In this document: piece after piece, positions 29,931 to 31,581 of the stretch | Numbering within the stretch: position 1 is the first letter of the stretch | Layout: the number at the start of each line of letters is the position of its first letter | DNA from: JAMOBE01 sp039908285 | GTDB taxonomy: Bacteria > Pseudomonadota > Alphaproteobacteria > Rhodospirillales > Rhodospirillaceae | Direction: 5' to 3' | Length of the DNA: 31,581 nt | NCBI GenBank assembly: GCA_039908285.1 | Contig: JAMOBE010000037.1 | Location: 1 to 31,581 of the forward strand | The notes under the pieces: model-generated | What the model saw: only the letters and a program-made list of their open reading frames with translations | What the model was told of the DNA's origin: nothing | Database searches by the model: none | Position numbers and translations under genes: made by a program

Positions 29931-31409
29931 TCATCTCTTGCGCTTGCCGGGAAAGCCTGGCGGCAGGCGCCCGGGGAAGCCGGGAAAGCCCGGCGGCAGT
30001 CCCCCAGGCGGCAACTGGGGCAGCCCCCCCGGCGGCAGGGCGGGCAATCCACCCTCGGCGGGAGCGCCACCACCACCACCGAACAGCCCGCCGAGAAGCC
30101 CCTTCTTGCCGGCCTTCTTGATCTGCTTCATCATCAGCGCCATCTGCTGGTGCTGCTTCAACAGCCGGTTGACGTCCTGGACCGTCATGCCGCAGCCGTC
30201 GGCGATGCGCTTCTTGCGCGAGGCCTTGATGATCTCGGGCCGGCGCCGTTCCTCGCGGGTCATCGACAGGATTATGGCCTCCTGGCGCGCCAGCATGCGG
30301 TTGTCGATCTTGGCCTCGTCGATCTGCTTCTTGATCTTTCCGATGCCCGGCAGCATGCCGAGGATGCCCTTGAGGTCCCCCATCTTCTTCACCTGGCCGA
30401 ACTGGGTCAGCATGTCCTCCAGGTTGAAGGAGCCCTCGAGCATCCGCATCGCCATCTTCTCGGCATCGGCCTGCTCGATGGTGGCGGCGGCGCGCTCAAC
30501 CAGGGACACCACGTCGCCCATGCCGAGGATGCGCCCGGCCAGGCGGTCGGGGTGGAAGCCGTCCAGTTCGTCCAGCTTCTCGCCGACGCCGAGCAGCTTG
30601 ATCGGCCGCCCGGTGACCGCCCGCATGGACAGGGCGGCGCCTCCGCGGGCGTCGCCGTCCACCCGGGTGAGGACGATGCCGGTGATGCCGATCTTGTCGT
30701 TGAACTCGCGGGCCAGGTTGACGGCGTCCTGACCGGTCATGGCGTCGGCGACCAGCAGAGTCTCGTTTGGCCGCACCGCGTCACGCACGGCGGCCACCTC
30801 GGCCATCAGCACCTGGTCGATGTGCAGGCGCCCGGCGGTGTCGAGAATGACCACGTCGAAGCCGCCGCGCCGTCCCTCGTCCATGGCGCGGCGGGCGATG
30901 TCCACCGGCATCTGGCCCTGGACGATGGCCAGAGTCTCCACCCCCGTCTGGCGGCCCAGCACGGCGAGCTGCTCCTGCGCCGCCGGGCGGTAGACGTCGA
31001 GGGAGGCCATCAGCACCCGCTTGCGATCGCGGGTTTTGAGGCGCAAGGCGATCTTGGCGGAGGTGGTGGTCTTGCCCGACCCCTGGAGCCCTACCATCAG
31101 CACCGGTACCGGCGCCGCGGCCGCGAGGTCGATCTCCTCCGACTCGGACCCCAGCATGTCCACCAGGGCGTCGTGAACGATCTTGACCACCATCTGGCCG
31201 GGGGTGACCGAGCGGATCACCTCGGCGCCGATGGCGCGCTCCCTGACGGTGTTGACGAAGTCCTTGACCACCGGCAGCGCGACGTCGGCCTCCAGCAGCG
31301 CCACGCGCACCTCGCGCATGGCCTCGGCGACGTCGGCCTCGGACAGGGCGCCGCGGCGCTTCAGCCGATCCAGCACCTGACCGAGACGGTTGCTAAGGCT
31401 CTCGAACAT
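29931..31409 (-). CDS. ffh: Signal recognition particle protein Ffh
   Basis: A 492-residue SRP GTPase that binds signal peptides and 4.5S RNA and delivers ribosomes to FtsY. N domain: MFESLSNRLGQVLDRLKRRGALSE split by its first helix. G domain: P-loop GLQGSGKTTTSAK, DVYRPAAQEQL, DTAGRLHID and LTRVDGDARGG. The Met-rich M domain ends near KQIKKAGKKG. The ATG at 31409 fits the family start; a TTG at 31415 is in frame. The final 49 residues are an unusual Gly/Pro/Leu repeat (GGLP, PPGG, GFPG units) ending KRKR, well beyond the usual length of about 450. It is the first gene of the ffh-rpsP-rimM-trmD-rplS-leu block. Confidence 0.96.
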   Translation of the reverse strand: MFESLSNRLGQVLDRLKRRGALSEADVAEAMREVRVALLEADVALPVVKDFVNTVRERAIGAEVIRSVTPGQMVVKIVHDALVDMLGSESEEIDLAAAAPVPVLMVGLQGSGKTTTSAKIALRLKTRDRKRVLMASLDVYRPAAQEQLAVLGRQTGVETLAIVQGQMPVDIARRAMDEGRRGGFDVVILDTAGRLHIDQVLMAEVAAVRDAVRPNETLLVADAMTGQDAVNLAREFNDKIGITGIVLTRVDGDARGGAALSMRAVTGRPIKLLGVGEKLDELDGFHPDRLAGRILGMGDVVSLVERAAATIEQADAEKMAMRMLEGSFNLEDMLTQFGQVKKMGDLKGILGMLPGIGKIKKQIDEAKIDNRMLARQEAIILSMTREERRRPEIIKASRKKRIADGCGMTVQDVNRLLKQHQQMALMMKQIKKAGKKGLLGGLFGGGGGAPAEGGLPALPPGGLPQLPPGGLPPGFPGFPGRLPPGFPGKRKR

Positions 31410-31503
31410 CGACAACTTTCAAACATTGGAAATTTCCCAACGACAAACGCGCCAGTGCGCGAACCCTCGCGGACTGACGACCCCTCGCCGGGAGCGACAC
31501 GAG

Positions 31504-31533
31504 ACACTAGGCTCAGGACCTACCGTCCGTCAA
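31504..31533 (-). promoter_or_regulatory. Candidate promoter of ffh
   Basis: On the minus strand TTGACG (31528-31533) is followed after 18 bp by TAGTGT (31504-31509). The -35 is near consensus, the -10 weak. It lies about 95 bp ahead of the ffh ATG and could drive the whole ffh to leuB block. Closer to the gene, an almost palindromic TTGGGAAATTTCCAA sits at 31426-31440. Confidence 0.45.
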
Positions 31534-31561
31534 GCGATTCGCCGGAAGCTTTCTCTTCACT

Positions 31562-31581
31562 CCCTCTCCCCCTCGAGGGGG
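31562..31581. repeat. Dispersed palindromic repeat, copy 6, cut by the window end
   Basis: The left arm CCCTCTCCCCCTC and the first seven bases of the right arm are present before the sequence stops. What is visible is identical to copies 1, 2 and 4. It lies upstream of the ffh promoter. Confidence 0.85.

Noticed and set aside
1..31581. CRISPR arrays, tRNA or rRNA genes, integrases or toxin-antitoxin pairs
   Set aside because: Nothing in either strand resembled them; the repeated palindromes are dispersed, not regularly spaced.

Overview
The window is about 31.6 kb of GC-rich, densely coded chromosome. Its gene orders (mdh-sucC-sucD-sucA-sucB, and ffh-rpsP-rimM-trmD-rplS running into leuC-leuD-leuB) and its protein types point to an alphaproteobacterium, most likely Rhodospirillales-like. 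That placement is an inference from synteny and motifs. I see no rRNA, tRNA, CRISPR array, intact insertion sequence, phage gene or defence system.

Left to right: (1) 76-3254, minus strand, macA-macB, a tripartite efflux adaptor and ABC permease with a 4-bp ATGA overlap. (2) 3429-4814, minus, trmFO (tRNA m5U54), divergent from a small membrane-anchored rhodanese (plus, to 5362). (3) 5359-7961, zinc uptake: znuA (minus) divergent from znuC-znuB (plus). mobB (minus) follows, and its stop directly abuts that of znuB. (4) 8591-16013, minus, the TCA block transcribed mdh, sucC, sucD, sucA, sucB; no lpd lies next to it. (5) panE and ribF (minus), then a divergent M23-type peptidase and a lipoprotein (plus). 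(6) 19691-21268, a 366-bp intergenic stretch carrying a possible 120-bp inverted-repeat element and a long, potentially structured leader. These precede a gene for the archaeal-type bifunctional fructose-1,6-bisphosphate aldolase/phosphatase, which is unexpected in this background. (7) 21266-24131, minus, a soluble three-PAS histidine kinase overlapping its response regulator. (8) 24246-31409, minus, ffh, rpsP, rimM, trmD, rplS, leuC, a small unknown gene, leuD and leuB, so protein targeting and translation genes continue into leucine synthesis.

A dispersed palindromic repeat (core CCCTCTCCCCCTC joined to its reverse complement) sits between genes throughout. The window starts near one copy and is cut by another. 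A related copy appears to have supplied the end of ribF.

The leads most worth a second look are the class V FBP aldolase/phosphatase with its structured leader, the 120-bp inverted-repeat element upstream of it, a 20-bp direct repeat spanning the ribF/M23 promoter region, and the 63-residue ORF between leuC and leuD. I found no clearly new multi-gene system; most of the window is housekeeping.
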